Of a DNA stretch of 64,000 nt, positions 44,525 to 53,587 are shown piece by piece. The position numbers and the translations under genes are program-made. Numbering within the stretch: the first letter of the stretch is position 1; each line of letters begins with the position of its first letter. Location: positions 496,001-560,000 of the forward strand of contig NC_015151.1 of NCBI RefSeq assembly GCF_000190315.1. Reading direction: 5' to 3'. Source of the stretch: Vulcanisaeta moutnovskia 768-28 (GTDB lineage: Archaea > Thermoproteota > Thermoprotei > Thermoproteales > Thermocladiaceae). The notes beneath the pieces are model-generated. The model ran no database searches, was not told the origin of the DNA, and was given only the letters and a program-made list of their open reading frames with translations.

Positions 44525-45312
44525 GTGCCTTGACCCTTAGCATTACCTACTCCACCACTGCAGTGACCACCGGTTGGTTTAACGTTCTTCAGCTTCTGTA
44601 ATAAGGTTGGTAAATCAGCTGCACCAGTTCTTAGGGCAAATTCCTCAGGTTCTTCACTAGTTACTATCCTTGTTGATTCGTTAGTCTGTACGCCGGGCAT
44701 TACATAAAGGCTAGGTGGGTCTGTGCCGAACTCAGGGCCCATTGGTACTGCACCCTTTCTCATGGCAGTTCTATAAACTATACTGTTAGGGTCATCCATG
44801 TCACCGAATACCCTAGCACCGGCTGGACAGTTCCTAACGCAGGGTGGTACCCTCTCGTAGAGTGGTAATGACTCATCGTAAACCCTATCAATAGCCATGA
44901 CACACTTCTTACTAACGCCCTCCACTGGGTCAAATATTATGTTACCATATGGACATGCATTCTCACAATACCTGCAGCCAATACATACCTCATAGTTAAT
45001 AACTACTACACCATCCTCCCTCCTCTTATATATGGCCCCAGTTGGGCATACCGTAACACATGCTGGGTTCTTACACTGGAAGCAACTAATTGGCACACTA
45101 AACGTCTTAGTGTTTGGGAACGCACCAACCTCAACCTGCAGTACCCTCATGAAGAATACTGACCATGGTGCCTTACCGGGTTCTGGACCCCATGGCTTCA
45201 GATCTGTCATTGGTCCATAACAACCACTGGAATGCCACTCCTTGCATGCCAACATACATGCATTACATCCAAAGCATTTACTTAGGTCTGTGAGTATGGC
45301 TAGCTGGACCAT
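44521..45312 (-). CDS. iron-sulfur subunit of a DMSO-reductase-type oxidoreductase (PsrB/DmsB)
   Basis: A 263-residue protein with four [4Fe-4S] motifs in the usual order: CFGCNACMLAC, CFQCKNPACVTVCP, CIGCRYCENACP and a distal C-x(n)-CVRNCPAGA. This is the B subunit of complex iron-sulfur molybdoenzymes (polysulfide, DMSO, nitrate, formate and similar). The C-terminal tail has an extra HCSGG. Neither the catalytic A subunit nor the NrfD-type membrane subunit is next to it. Its stop overlaps the torD start by 4 bp. Confidence 0.85.
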   Translation of the reverse strand: MVQLAILTDLSKCFGCNACMLACKEWHSSGCYGPMTDLKPWGPEPGKAPWSVFFMRVLQVEVGAFPNTKTFSVPISCFQCKNPACVTVCPTGAIYKRREDGVVVINYEVCIGCRYCENACPYGNIIFDPVEGVSKKCVMAIDRVYDESLPLYERVPPCVRNCPAGARVFGDMDDPNSIVYRTAMRKGAVPMGPEFGTDPPSLYVMPGVQTNESTRIVTSEEPEEFALRTGAADLPTLLQKLKNVKPTGGHCSGGVGNAKGQGT

Positions 45313-45317
45313 TTAGG

Positions 45318-45458
45318 TCACCCCTGCCCATTTTTCTTACTCTTTGGATCCGTACCTGAGTTTGAATTTGAACTAGATGATGGGGTTGTGGTATTGGAGA
45401 ATGAATAACCCATTGAGTGTCTAATAGTTTCTTGGAATTGAAGCCACTGAATGAACAA
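45318..45458 (-). CDS. short Ser/Asn-rich open frame ahead of the B subunit
   Basis: On the minus strand 58 codons are open, ending TGA at 45318, 5 bp before the B-subunit ATG. From a TTG at 45458 it would code for 46 residues (FIQWLQFQETIRHSMGYSF, then a Ser/Asn/Thr-rich tail ending KKNGQG). It could be a small gene, or the 3' end of a lost catalytic or membrane subunit. Coding is not proven. Confidence 0.3.
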   Translation of the reverse strand: MFIQWLQFQETIRHSMGYSFSNTTTPSSSSNSNSGTDPKSKKNGQG

Positions 45459-45791
45459 GAAGGATTTGAAGTAATAAGATATGGTAATTATCTAAATGAT
45501 AGATATCCATGCTGACCGCCAAATATAAGAAGAATTAGTTATATTTTTAACTTTTATTGTCAAAAAAATGACAATACAGTCATCAGCAATAAATGAAAGT
45601 GAATGTGCTAATTAGACGCAGAAAGTAAAGATGCAATAATTTATAAATTATAGAAAAATATATTAATGAATTTATTTAAATATTTACACAATCGCGATAT
45701 TTTAATGATTGTTAACTTCCTTTGGCAGATAAAAATCAATAGTTAGAAATTAATCTTTAAGAAATGAATTGCTATCATTGATTTGATAGAT
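45459..45791. other. A/T-rich intergenic region between B subunit and doxD
   Basis: Very A/T-rich DNA with no convincing gene. It should hold the minus-strand promoter for the B subunit group (CTTATATTT near 45522-45530) and the plus-strand doxD promoter (TCTTTAAGAA near 45755). A short inverted pair, GTCA-TTTTTTTG-TGAC-like, lies around 45562-45576. Confidence 0.35.
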
Positions 45792-46340
45792 ATGACACAA
45801 ATAAGCAAAACTTTAGAAAAAGCAGTAGAAAATTTCGTTATTGAAAGATATCTGCCAATTTTAAGAATTACGCTAGGCTGGATGTATTTCTCAGCGTTTC
45901 TTAGGAGGACCATTAATGTGCCTGCTAAACTTAATCCATTGTCTACAGCATATGTTGGTGGTAAGTTAATAACATTCTTACCACATGCATGGCAGCCTAT
46001 CGTTGGCCAACTCGAGTGGATATTACTGCATCCACACCTACTTTACATGTTCTTACTTCTCTTCACTGCCGTTGAGGGATTGTTCGGCCTATTAATGATA
46101 CTTGGCCTTACAACGAGACTATCAGGACTTGTAATAACTCTCTTAGCCTGGAGCATTGGGGCTGCTGGTGGTTGGTTGGGGCCCACGTGCGTTGATGAGT
46201 GGCAGATAGCGGCTGTTGAGGGGGCTGCTGCATTAATGTTCATGTTTACTGGTAGTAGGTGGTTATCAATAGATCAATACTTAGCGAAGAAGTACCCAAG
46301 AGGATTGAAAATATGGAAATTCTACATACCATTATGGTAA
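45792..46340 (+). CDS. doxD: thiosulfate:quinone oxidoreductase subunit DoxD
   Basis: A membrane protein of about 182 residues with four helices and DoxD-type motifs ([40 protein letters not shown]). With DoxA it oxidises thiosulfate to tetrathionate and reduces quinone. A TTG at 45783 is in frame; the ATG at 45792 is chosen. DoxA follows within 5 bp. Confidence 0.9.
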   Translation: MTQISKTLEKAVENFVIERYLPILRITLGWMYFSAFLRRTINVPAKLNPLSTAYVGGKLITFLPHAWQPIVGQLEWILLHPHLLYMFLLLFTAVEGLFGLLMILGLTTRLSGLVITLLAWSIGAAGGWLGPTCVDEWQIAAVEGAAALMFMFTGSRWLSIDQYLAKKYPRGLKIWKFYIPLW

Positions 46341-46344
46341 GGTG

Positions 46345-46857
46345 ATGAGCATGGATAGGATGACAGCACTGGCTTTGCTGGGCTTCATAATTGCCACGGG
46401 AGTGACAATGGGCCTATACCAAATAAACTTCCAGGGATTCACCCACCTAACCAATTATTCAAAGACACCCGCATACTCACTGGCCGGCACCCAATTATTT
46501 AAGAATGGCACATTACTACTGCACGTCATCAGGGTAGCTGGTCCAGACACCTACGGCGGATTCATAGTGCTTGTACAAGTACTCTACCCAAACGGCACGG
46601 TAGCCTATGAGTGGAACTCTACATATTTAGGCCACATATCGCAGTACGACATCATAAATAAGTACAATTTACCAGGGCACCTAGTGCACTCTGATGGCTT
46701 CGCACTCGTAGTGCCACTAGGCCAATCAGCCATTGTTAAGCTCTATGCCCCAGTAACCTTTAGTCCAGGTACATACATAGTCAGGGTCTACGATGCTGAT
46801 GGGCAATACGAGGCATATGGTATTAAGTTCCAGGTATACGTAACGGTTAACGAATAA
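46345..46857 (+). CDS. doxA: thiosulfate:quinone oxidoreductase subunit DoxA
   Basis: A protein of 170 residues with one N-terminal helix (TALALLGFIIATGVTMGLY) and an outward beta-rich domain (VYDADGQYEAYGIKF at its end), as in Acidianus DoxA. It is the second subunit of the thiosulfate-oxidising complex. The start (GTG 46342 or ATG 46345) lies behind AAGGTG, a ribosome binding site, as expected for a second operon gene. Codons end mainly in A/C. Confidence 0.88.
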   Translation: MSMDRMTALALLGFIIATGVTMGLYQINFQGFTHLTNYSKTPAYSLAGTQLFKNGTLLLHVIRVAGPDTYGGFIVLVQVLYPNGTVAYEWNSTYLGHISQYDIINKYNLPGHLVHSDGFALVVPLGQSAIVKLYAPVTFSPGTYIVRVYDADGQYEAYGIKFQVYVTVNE

Positions 46858-46915
46858 TCACTAATTAATTAAATTACGGTTAAAAATAAGAATTTCAATT
46901 TCTTCTCTCACAGCA

Positions 46916-47389
46916 TCAAATCTTAACCTCCCTCCTAAGTTCCTCAATTAATGGAGTTATGTACTTAACCCTCCTCCTAACCTCATCAATTCCTATCCTG
47001 ACCTCGTGAAAGCCATTGATATGTAGGAAGTATGCCGCATCCCAAGCCCTTTCCACTATTTCACCAAGCTTTGACGCTGCATTGTCCAGTAGGCTTACTG
47101 TCCACCTACCCTTGCTCAGGGCTTCTTTGGCCTCGTCTAAGCCCCTGACAATAGCTAAGGCCTTGATACACTCTTCCACCGCCTTATACAACTTCTCGCT
47201 GGCTTGCATTACGTCACCTTTATCAACGAAACTTAAACCCTCGTTAAATGCCGTCAATGCTAATTCTGCATGTGCCCTTGCGGCATCTGATGGGTCTAGT
47301 TCGAGTTTTGTCGTTAGGATATCAATTATGTAATCAACATCAAGGCCCCTCCTCCTGAGCACATCAATTAATGACTGAGGTATACTCAT
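46916..47389 (-). CDS. PaREP1 family protein
   Basis: An all-helical 157-residue protein with AELALTAFNEGLSFVDKGD, QASEKLYKAVEECIKALA and a C-terminal AAYFLHINGFHE pattern, characteristic of PaREP1, a family expanded in Thermoproteales and related to HEPN proteins. Function unknown; many members lie near nucleotidyltransferases or mobile DNA, which are not adjacent here. Confidence 0.78.
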   Translation of the reverse strand: MSIPQSLIDVLRRRGLDVDYIIDILTTKLELDPSDAARAHAELALTAFNEGLSFVDKGDVMQASEKLYKAVEECIKALAIVRGLDEAKEALSKGRWTVSLLDNAASKLGEIVERAWDAAYFLHINGFHEVRIGIDEVRRRVKYITPLIEELRREVKI

Positions 47390-48057
47390 ACTATGTATAA
47401 TCCTTAGCTTAATTAATTATAAATCTTCTCAATATCTATTCAGGGCTTATGCTGTAAATCCTAACTAGGACAACTAGCTTAACAGTCTCACGCTTAGGTT
47501 GTTTTATCCAGACCATGGGCTCATTATTCCTTGGTGGTGCATATGAAGAACTTAACCCTAGACTCAATAAAACTCTTAAGCAATAATCTCCTCTTTAACT
47601 GGTCCATATACCTAGACATCGCTAATAATCACTAGTCAATATCACTAATATCCATGTAATTACCCTAAACTTGCCAGTCCGGGAAAACGTCAATTACGTG
47701 CCCAATCTCCAGAAATAAATGGGTATAATAAATAATTGGTGTATTGCACAAAGTGCCGGGTTTACAGTCAACAGAAACATGGTTAACACAATGAACATAT
47801 TTCTTAAGGATACCTAAGCATGTGTGGGTTCACCAAGGTCACCCTGAACGTTCTTCTAATGAGAAATGAAAGGGGAAGAAGAAACAGGTATGAAGGAATG
47901 AGGACTATAATCACAGACACCACTTGCTAATAATCAACAAAGAGACCTGAACCCTTACCCATCCAACCACCTTCCTAACTCAAGAACTCTCTTGGTCTTA
48001 CCTTCAGTATATATTTTATAGAATGATCCATTAATAGCATTTAGTAAGGCTACTAAA
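47390..48057. other. 668-bp stretch without a recognised gene
   Basis: Both strands were read; only short open runs occur (for example 30 codons from ATG near 47543, MKNLTLDSIKLL). No tRNA, C/D box or repeat was seen. It should contain the promoter of the PaREP1 gene at its left end. It may be degraded former coding DNA. Confidence 0.4.
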
Positions 48058-48933
48058 TCACACCTTGGGTATGCCTTTGTAAATGCTCCTGCTCCATGCG
48101 TATCCTGCCTCAAATAGTACTATGAACATTATGAACCAGAGCAATGTACTGATTAGTGTTGGATCTGGGTTCACTATGGCTATTGCCACTAAAACGCCGA
48201 AGTATATGTAGGGCCTATTCCTAGAGAGCATGTCAGGGGTTACAAAACCAACCTGCGTTAGTAAGGCCATTATTACTGGAGTCTCGAAGAGGAAACCTGC
48301 AAAAAATAACGTGGCTATGAAGGTGTCCAGGAAACCACTCGTAGTAAGTAAGTGCACAAAACCAAATAGGCAACTCCAGAATAGGCTTATCCTCAGGAAG
48401 GCTGGGAATACGAAGTAATAACCAATGAACATGCCTATATAAAATAATACCGTAGCTATCCAGACATACCTCCTAACAGCCCTGAGCTCATGCGGATAAA
48501 GAGCTGGCTTAACGTATTGATATACTTCATAAATAAGCACTGGTATTGTAACAAGTAATGCAATCACCATGCTAAGCTCAACGCTGAAGACAAAGGGGCC
48601 GAGTACCGTAGTCGATATAATGCCTATAGGCTGAGTGGAATTACCAATAATGTAATTACTGGCACAGGATACGGACTTAGCTGAGGAGATTACTTGATTA
48701 AGTATGTAGCTCTTGAATATGTAGGCGATTATTGGGTTGTACTTCATGGTGAAGAACCCAATGGCTATCTGGACAATGTTATTACTATGAACGCCAGGCA
48801 TTGGTAACCAAAGAGCTGCAAAGACTATTGCGAAGACTATCAAGGCCCTCCTCAATCTAACCCCAAGTTCACGAATATGCTCCCAAAAGGGTAACTCTCT
48901 GTCAAATGGAGGTTTATTCTCACCTTCACTCAT
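48058..48933 (-). CDS. tatC: Sec-independent protein translocase TatC
   Basis: A 291-residue six-helix membrane protein. The N terminus FWEHIRELGVRLRRALI carries the twin-arginine-recognition glutamates and arginines, and YQYVKPALYPHE and the periplasmic loop after helix 3 fit TatC. The first external loop (residues 50-115) is longer than in bacteria and has two cysteines. It forms the receptor complex with the TatA and TatB-like proteins at 49443-50229. Confidence 0.92.
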   Translation of the reverse strand: MSEGENKPPFDRELPFWEHIRELGVRLRRALIVFAIVFAALWLPMPGVHSNNIVQIAIGFFTMKYNPIIAYIFKSYILNQVISSAKSVSCASNYIIGNSTQPIGIISTTVLGPFVFSVELSMVIALLVTIPVLIYEVYQYVKPALYPHELRAVRRYVWIATVLFYIGMFIGYYFVFPAFLRISLFWSCLFGFVHLLTTSGFLDTFIATLFFAGFLFETPVIMALLTQVGFVTPDMLSRNRPYIYFGVLVAIAIVNPDPTLISTLLWFIMFIVLFEAGYAWSRSIYKGIPKV

Positions 48934-49062
48934 TATTACCTATGAAGTTAAATACTGGGTAAAAATTCCTTTTTCACATAAATGATAAGTAAATAGATAT
49001 AACAATTATTATAGGAACATTGCTTATTTCAAAAAAGATAAAGTTCTGTATTTATTTTACCC

Positions 49063-49437
49063 ATGATTGACATGAGTGTGAGTGTTAGGTTTAGGGTTTG
49101 GGTTGAGGTTGGTGGTAGGCATGTTATTGGTCCTGGTGGTTATGAGATTCTTAAGGCTGTTGATGAGGTTGGTTCGATTAGTGGTGCCGCCCGTAAGTTG
49201 AGCATGTCGTATCGTTTCATTTGGAATTACATTGATAGGATGGAGAAGACACTGGGCATTAAACTGGTTGATGCATGGAAGGGAGGTAGAGGAAGGGGTG
49301 GAGCAAAACTAACACCAGAAGGACAAGCCCTACTACAGTACTACGAAGAAATACTCAAGGAAATGAACGAAATAGCAAACAAATGGACACAACAATTAAC
49401 GGAAAGGCTAAAGAACATGGGTGAGGAAGGTCAATAG
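49063..49437 (+). CDS. ModE-type winged-helix regulator
   Basis: A 124-residue protein with the LysR/ModE N-terminal HTH (KAVDEVGSISGAARKLSMSY, then IDRMEKTLGIKLV). There is no molybdate-binding (MOP) domain, so it is the short archaeal form. It sits between tatC and tatAB, near TorD and Mo-enzyme genes, so control by molybdate or tungstate is plausible. The first half uses T/G-ending codons almost only and the second half A/C-ending codons. Confidence 0.75.
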   Translation: MIDMSVSVRFRVWVEVGGRHVIGPGGYEILKAVDEVGSISGAARKLSMSYRFIWNYIDRMEKTLGIKLVDAWKGGRGRGGAKLTPEGQALLQYYEEILKEMNEIANKWTQQLTERLKNMGEEGQ

Positions 49438-49442
49438 TTATT

Positions 49443-49814
49443 TTATTTATTATTACTTGATAGCTTCTTCATTATTTCATCTATTACCTCCTGCCTAGAT
49501 CTTCCCTGCGTGCTTATGTTTAGGGCTTTGGCTATCCTGAGCAGGTCTGGGTCTATTGCATCGTTTATTGTCCTTTTTATATCCAATGTGGTATTGTTTA
49601 TTGATGCCTTTGTCTCGTTAATAGGTTCATTAATCTCCCTGAGGAAGTCATCCATTGACCTCCTGGCCCAACTATACCACTTGCCAAGTTCCCTGGCTAT
49701 CCTAGGCAAGGCCTCTGGTTTCCAGGCGATTAGGATTAGGAAGAATAGAAAGATCAAAATACTGGTCTGCTCATCAAGGACTAGGTAGATGTGCATTTTG
49801 AGTCCCTTGAGCAT
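49443..49814 (-). CDS. tatB: TatA/TatB-like translocase subunit with C-terminal helical motif
   Basis: A 123-residue protein with one N-terminal helix (ILIFLFFLILIAW), the hinge KPEALPRIARELG, then an amphipathic helix, as in TatA/B. Residues 88-118 carry a Rho-N/SAP-like helical motif (LLRIAKALNI, then GRSRQEVIDEI) which the neighbouring TatA has twice. An ATG 18 nt inside the frame is an alternative start. It follows tatA by 7 bp. Confidence 0.7.
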   Translation of the reverse strand: MLKGLKMHIYLVLDEQTSILIFLFFLILIAWKPEALPRIARELGKWYSWARRSMDDFLREINEPINETKASINNTTLDIKRTINDAIDPDLLRIAKALNISTQGRSRQEVIDEIMKKLSSNNK

Positions 49815-49821
49815 CCCTTAC

Positions 49822-50214
49822 TTACTTGTTACTTAGCCTCCAATTAATCTCCTTGATTAAATCCTCCTCAGACTTACCCTTAGTATTAATTCCAAGTCTC
49901 TCGGCAATCTCAAGAACCTTTGGATCAACACTGGGCTTCTCCACAACGGTTTTCTGCTGACCTAACATATTATTAATCTCCGTGAGCAACTCATCCCTGG
50001 TCTTACCCGTTGGGTCTATGCCCAACTTCCTGGCAACCTCAATAAGCTCAGGCTCCGGCTCATTCTCAGCAGCACCACGCTTAAACTCCCTAATTGACTG
50101 ACCAAGGCTCCTAGCCAACTGAGGAATCTTACTCGGACCCCAAATAACAAGGACAATGAAGGCTATGATAATCAAAATCAAGGTCTGAGTATCAATAAAC
50201 AAAACAACACCCAT
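49822..50214 (-). CDS. tatA: TatA translocase subunit with two C-terminal helical motifs
   Basis: Single N-terminal membrane helix, WGPSKIPQLARSLG hinge and amphipathic helix typical of TatA, which forms the pore for folded proteins. Beyond it come two copies of a 30-residue motif (ELIEVARKLGIDPTGKTRDE and KVLEIAERLGINTKGKSEED) that resemble Rho-N or SAP domains. Box A TTTTTAAGTT (minus, 50238-50248) fits the ATG at 50214 better than the ATG at 50229. Heads the tatA-tatB pair. Confidence 0.82.
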   Translation of the reverse strand: MGVVLFIDTQTLILIIIAFIVLVIWGPSKIPQLARSLGQSIREFKRGAAENEPEPELIEVARKLGIDPTGKTRDELLTEINNMLGQQKTVVEKPSVDPKVLEIAERLGINTKGKSEEDLIKEINWRLSNK

Positions 50215-50358
50215 CAATATGGGTATCATAGGTTAACTTAAAAACTTTGCTAACAATTATATGAAAATTCTTACCTGAATTAATAAATGAAATTGAATGT
50301 AAGAGTAAAGACATTAACCCTTTATTAAAAGTAGAGCTGAAATTAACCACCACAACCA

Positions 50359-51144
50359 TTATAAACTCCTAACTAAGTTCCTATGAATAACTGCTAATAG
50401 AACCAATGTAATTAGCGTTAGGAGCGGTAGTACTATTAATGAATAGTGTATTAATTCGAGAACATTGATATCAAATACACTCATAACAATCATCGCCATT
50501 GGTGAAACGCTGAAGGCGGGTGCCGTACAAACTCCCAATCCACAGGCCGAACCGATAAACGCTGCCGTGCCTGTAGACGCTGCAATACCCACGGTACTAC
50601 CAATAGCACTACCTAACCTGCTAATTATGCGTTTGGTCGCGATCCTCAACTGCAGGTAAGAAATACTAATTATTAACCACGTACTCAATACCAGGTTAAC
50701 AATGCCTATTATCATGAGCGTTAAATTAACTGGATTAATTAATGGGAAATTATTAGGGGTTATGTAATTAGAATTCGTTACCCTCAGAATGCCTGAACTA
50801 ACTAGGTAAGTGATCACCGCTGGTATCAACAATAATAGGTATAATTGAATTAATTTTTTATTGATGAAAATGTCGAAAATACCGTGAGAATGGTAAATCC
50901 TTATCATATCACGCATGACAAACCTCACTAATGATGAACTATACCTATAGACCAAAAACGCACCCGATACTAAAAGTAATATCACACCAACCATTACCTC
51001 GAGATACTTACTAACGAGAATCCTAACATTAACAGCATTAATATAACCCATTAAGAAATCAAGTGGGGTCAATGCCAATGGTAATATCACAGTAAATACT
51101 ACAAAAACATACATGATCAATAACGCAACACCCTCATTACTCAT
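50359..51144 (-). CDS. membrane protein of unknown function
   Basis: A 261-residue protein with six or seven hydrophobic helices. The segment IGSACGLGVCTAPAFSVSP has two cysteines near a possible pore-like helix. No family recognised. It is a single gene between tatA and the peroxiredoxin gene. Confidence 0.5.
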   Translation of the reverse strand: MSNEGVALLIMYVFVVFTVILPLALTPLDFLMGYINAVNVRILVSKYLEVMVGVILLLVSGAFLVYRYSSSLVRFVMRDMIRIYHSHGIFDIFINKKLIQLYLLLLIPAVITYLVSSGILRVTNSNYITPNNFPLINPVNLTLMIIGIVNLVLSTWLIISISYLQLRIATKRIISRLGSAIGSTVGIAASTGTAAFIGSACGLGVCTAPAFSVSPMAMIVMSVFDINVLELIHYSLIVLPLLTLITLVLLAVIHRNLVRSL

Positions 51145-51334
51145 AATCCACCACCTTCAATATCGGCATATTAAATTTAAAGTAATTTAATACACGTATT
51201 TTAAATGATCCCTATAAACACATGATTCACATACTCATTGTATAAATACCAAGACATTCCTAACTATTTGCCTAGTAAATTTAAAATAACAAAGAAACCT
51301 TACTTAAATGTATGGCTGCTTACTGAGTCGTAGT

Positions 51335-52027
51335 ATGCCAATAACAATTCCATCAATAGGAGAAAAATTCCCCGAGCTAAATGTAGTGACTACACACGGA
51401 CCAATGAAACTGCCGGATGCCTTCAAGGGCAAGTGGTTCATACTCTTCAGCCATCCAGGTGACTTCACGCCAGTATGTACCACAGAGTTCGTGAGCTTTG
51501 CCAAGCACTACGACGACTTCAAGAAGTTAAATACTGAGTTGATAGGACTTAGTGTTGATACGGACATCAGCCACATTGAGTGGGTGCAGTGGATTGAGAA
51601 GTCTTTAGGCGTTAAAATACCATTCCCAATAATCGCCGATCCACTGGGCAACGTCTCAAAGGTCTTAGGAGGGTTACATGCAGAGTCGGGTACAACTACT
51701 GTTAGGATAGTATTCATAGTTGATGACAAAGCGACAATAAGAACAATACTGTATTACCCACTGGAACTTGGTAGGAACATACCAGAGATACTCAGAATAG
51801 TTAGGTCGTTACAGCTCATTGATAAGTATGGTGTTGTTATGCCGGCGAATTGGCCGTACAACGAGATAATTGGCGAAAATGTGCTGAATCCACCACCGCA
51901 CCATGTTGAGGAGGCTCCAAAGAGACTCCAGCAGTATAAGGGCTATGCTTGGTGGTTAACCTACAAGGAGTTGCCGAAGGATGAGGTTGAGGAGACCAAG
52001 AGGATTATTAAGATTAGAATTGAGTAA
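51335..52027 (+). CDS. peroxiredoxin, 1-Cys (Prx6-like)
   Basis: Reduces hydrogen and organic peroxides. The peroxidatic Cys lies in [13 protein letters not shown], residue 48 from the ATG at 51335. Archaeal relatives of this length carry C-terminal resolving cysteines near a DWWxC segment, but here the segment reads YAWWLTY and no other cysteine remains, so a 1-Cys mechanism is expected. An ATG at 51308 adds nine residues; the family start favours 51335. Confidence 0.9.
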   Translation: MPITIPSIGEKFPELNVVTTHGPMKLPDAFKGKWFILFSHPGDFTPVCTTEFVSFAKHYDDFKKLNTELIGLSVDTDISHIEWVQWIEKSLGVKIPFPIIADPLGNVSKVLGGLHAESGTTTVRIVFIVDDKATIRTILYYPLELGRNIPEILRIVRSLQLIDKYGVVMPANWPYNEIIGENVLNPPPHHVEEAPKRLQQYKGYAWWLTYKELPKDEVEETKRIIKIRIE

Positions 52028-52093
52028 AATTATTAATGTTGTTGATCTTAAAAATATAAATAAGTCATTATTTTATGAATTCTTGGACTTCTC

Positions 52094-52483
52094 ATGAAGT
52101 TTAAGGGAGAGACCTTGTTTGGAAGTGGCATTATTAATGGTGAATTGGTGGTTTATCGCGAGTCACTTTCCTTTCTTGGGGATGTTGATGGTAAGAGCGG
52201 TACCATAAGGACCATTAACACTAGTATTGTGGGTAAGATACTGGTAATACCGAATTCGAGGGGTTCTACCGTAGGTCCCTACGTCATGTACCAACTGAGT
52301 AAGTATGGCAAGGCACCATTGGCAATACTTAGCGTTAAGGCAGATACCATGCTCATCATTGGCGCCATTATGGCACAAATACCAATAATGACCAATTTAC
52401 CCAAGGAAATACTCAATCTGAGTAGTGGAATTACGGCACGTGTAGACTTAGATAAGGGTGAGATTTATGTCAGTGAGTCCTGA
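52094..52483 (+). CDS. phosphomevalonate dehydratase small subunit (AcnX-S, DUF126)
   Basis: A 129-residue swivelling domain of the aconitase superfamily, with the DUF126 pattern RGSTVGPYVMYQLS. In archaea it joins a DUF521 large subunit to dehydrate phosphomevalonate in the archaeal mevalonate pathway for isoprenoids. The large subunit is not in this window. The box-A-like TATTTTATG near 52070 suits the start. The next gene overlaps its end by 17 bp. Confidence 0.85.
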   Translation: MKFKGETLFGSGIINGELVVYRESLSFLGDVDGKSGTIRTINTSIVGKILVIPNSRGSTVGPYVMYQLSKYGKAPLAILSVKADTMLIIGAIMAQIPIMTNLPKEILNLSSGITARVDLDKGEIYVSES

Positions 52484-52769
52484 GGCTAGGCTGGCATTAT
52501 TATTACTTGAGGAACTTGAGTTAAGGAACGGTAAGGCAAAACTTAGGTACTTAAAGGTGTATAGAATGATGATGTATTGGCTCGGTCGTGAGTATGTTAA
52601 AGCAATACTCAATAAGCTAGTCTCGACTGGTTACATAAGTATTAAGGATAATGAGGTCGAATTACTACGTAGGTTCAAAACCGATAAGAGCCAGGTGCGG
52701 GTATATAGGGAGGCTAGAGACATTATCATTAATACTTACTTATTAATGCAACGTTCACTGAGTAAATAG
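52467..52769 (+). CDS. small winged-helix-like protein, 100 aa
   Basis: A basic protein with a helix-turn-helix-like middle (EYVKAILNKLVSTGYISIKD followed by a wing-like strand). It overlaps the DUF126 gene by 17 bp and is probably co-translated. Its 3' end overlaps the convergent AGOG gene by 34 bp. Family not recognised; a regulator is possible. Confidence 0.5.
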   Translation: MSVSPEARLALLLLEELELRNGKAKLRYLKVYRMMMYWLGREYVKAILNKLVSTGYISIKDNEVELLRRFKTDKSQVRVYREARDIIINTYLLMQRSLSK

Positions 52770-53587
52770 AGTAGCTCAAGGACCTTCTCATTATATGCAT
52801 TGAGAATCCTTAACTCATTAATTGCCCTATCTACATTAAATGATGAGTTAATTAGTAAACCACCGAGAACCCAGATCACAGAGTCAAGGTTAAGCGGTGG
52901 TATGCCGCTGAGTCTACCAATCTCACTCCATACTCCCTGTATTTCTCTCCTGTGCCTAGTCATTAATTCCCTCGCTAGGTCAGTCACCTTGTTGGAATTA
53001 CCTATAATCGGCATTAAACCGCTGCATATTGTCATAACCGTAACCCTATAATCAACTGGTATTGGTATATCCATTGGAACCGATAAATCAAGACCGCAGG
53101 CCCTACCCACGTAATAAGCCATCTTAACTGCAAACACTATGGTCTTTTCATCACCATGCGTGTTGGTTATCCTCGAAAGTAATCTCCATAGTGATGCTAG
53201 GTCATTAAGATAATTACTAAGGCTTAACCTAGCTATTTGTGGGCAGGTACTCCGAATCCTCTTCACCTTTGAATCCCTATACCGAGCTAAGTACCTACTA
53301 TTCATTACGTAATTAATGAAGTCCCTACATAAATCGACTGGCTTATTCCCAATAAAGTAATTGGCAAAGTAATTCCAGTGATCCTCACCCTTACCCGTTA
53401 ATTGATAACTGACTAGGGCATTAAGTATTGTTAGTTTTAGGATCTTGTCGACATCATGTTCCAACTCACGGCATAGCCTAGTCACAGCGGCATATTGAGG
53501 ATCCCTCTCCTCGAAGCCCCTAACCCAAACAATACCAAGTTCACGTAATATACCCGCTATTCTCTCCTTAATACCACTCATCCTCAA
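52736..53587 (-). CDS. 8-oxoguanine DNA glycosylase/lyase AGOG
   Basis: A helix-hairpin-helix glycosylase of 283 residues that removes 8-oxoguanine. The signature KTIVFAVKMAYY with the catalytic Lys148, and MDIPIPVDYRV with Asp179, match the Lys/Asp pair of the Pyrobaculum AGOG. GEDHWNYFANYF at residue 67 is also typical. It overlaps the upstream membrane-protein gene by 4 bp and so lies at the end of a four-gene operon with an M50 protease. Confidence 0.88.
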   Translation of the reverse strand: MRMSGIKERIAGILRELGIVWVRGFEERDPQYAAVTRLCRELEHDVDKILKLTILNALVSYQLTGKGEDHWNYFANYFIGNKPVDLCRDFINYVMNSRYLARYRDSKVKRIRSTCPQIARLSLSNYLNDLASLWRLLSRITNTHGDEKTIVFAVKMAYYVGRACGLDLSVPMDIPIPVDYRVTVMTICSGLMPIIGNSNKVTDLARELMTRHRREIQGVWSEIGRLSGIPPLNLDSVIWVLGGLLINSSFNVDRAINELRILNAYNEKVLELLYLLSERCINK

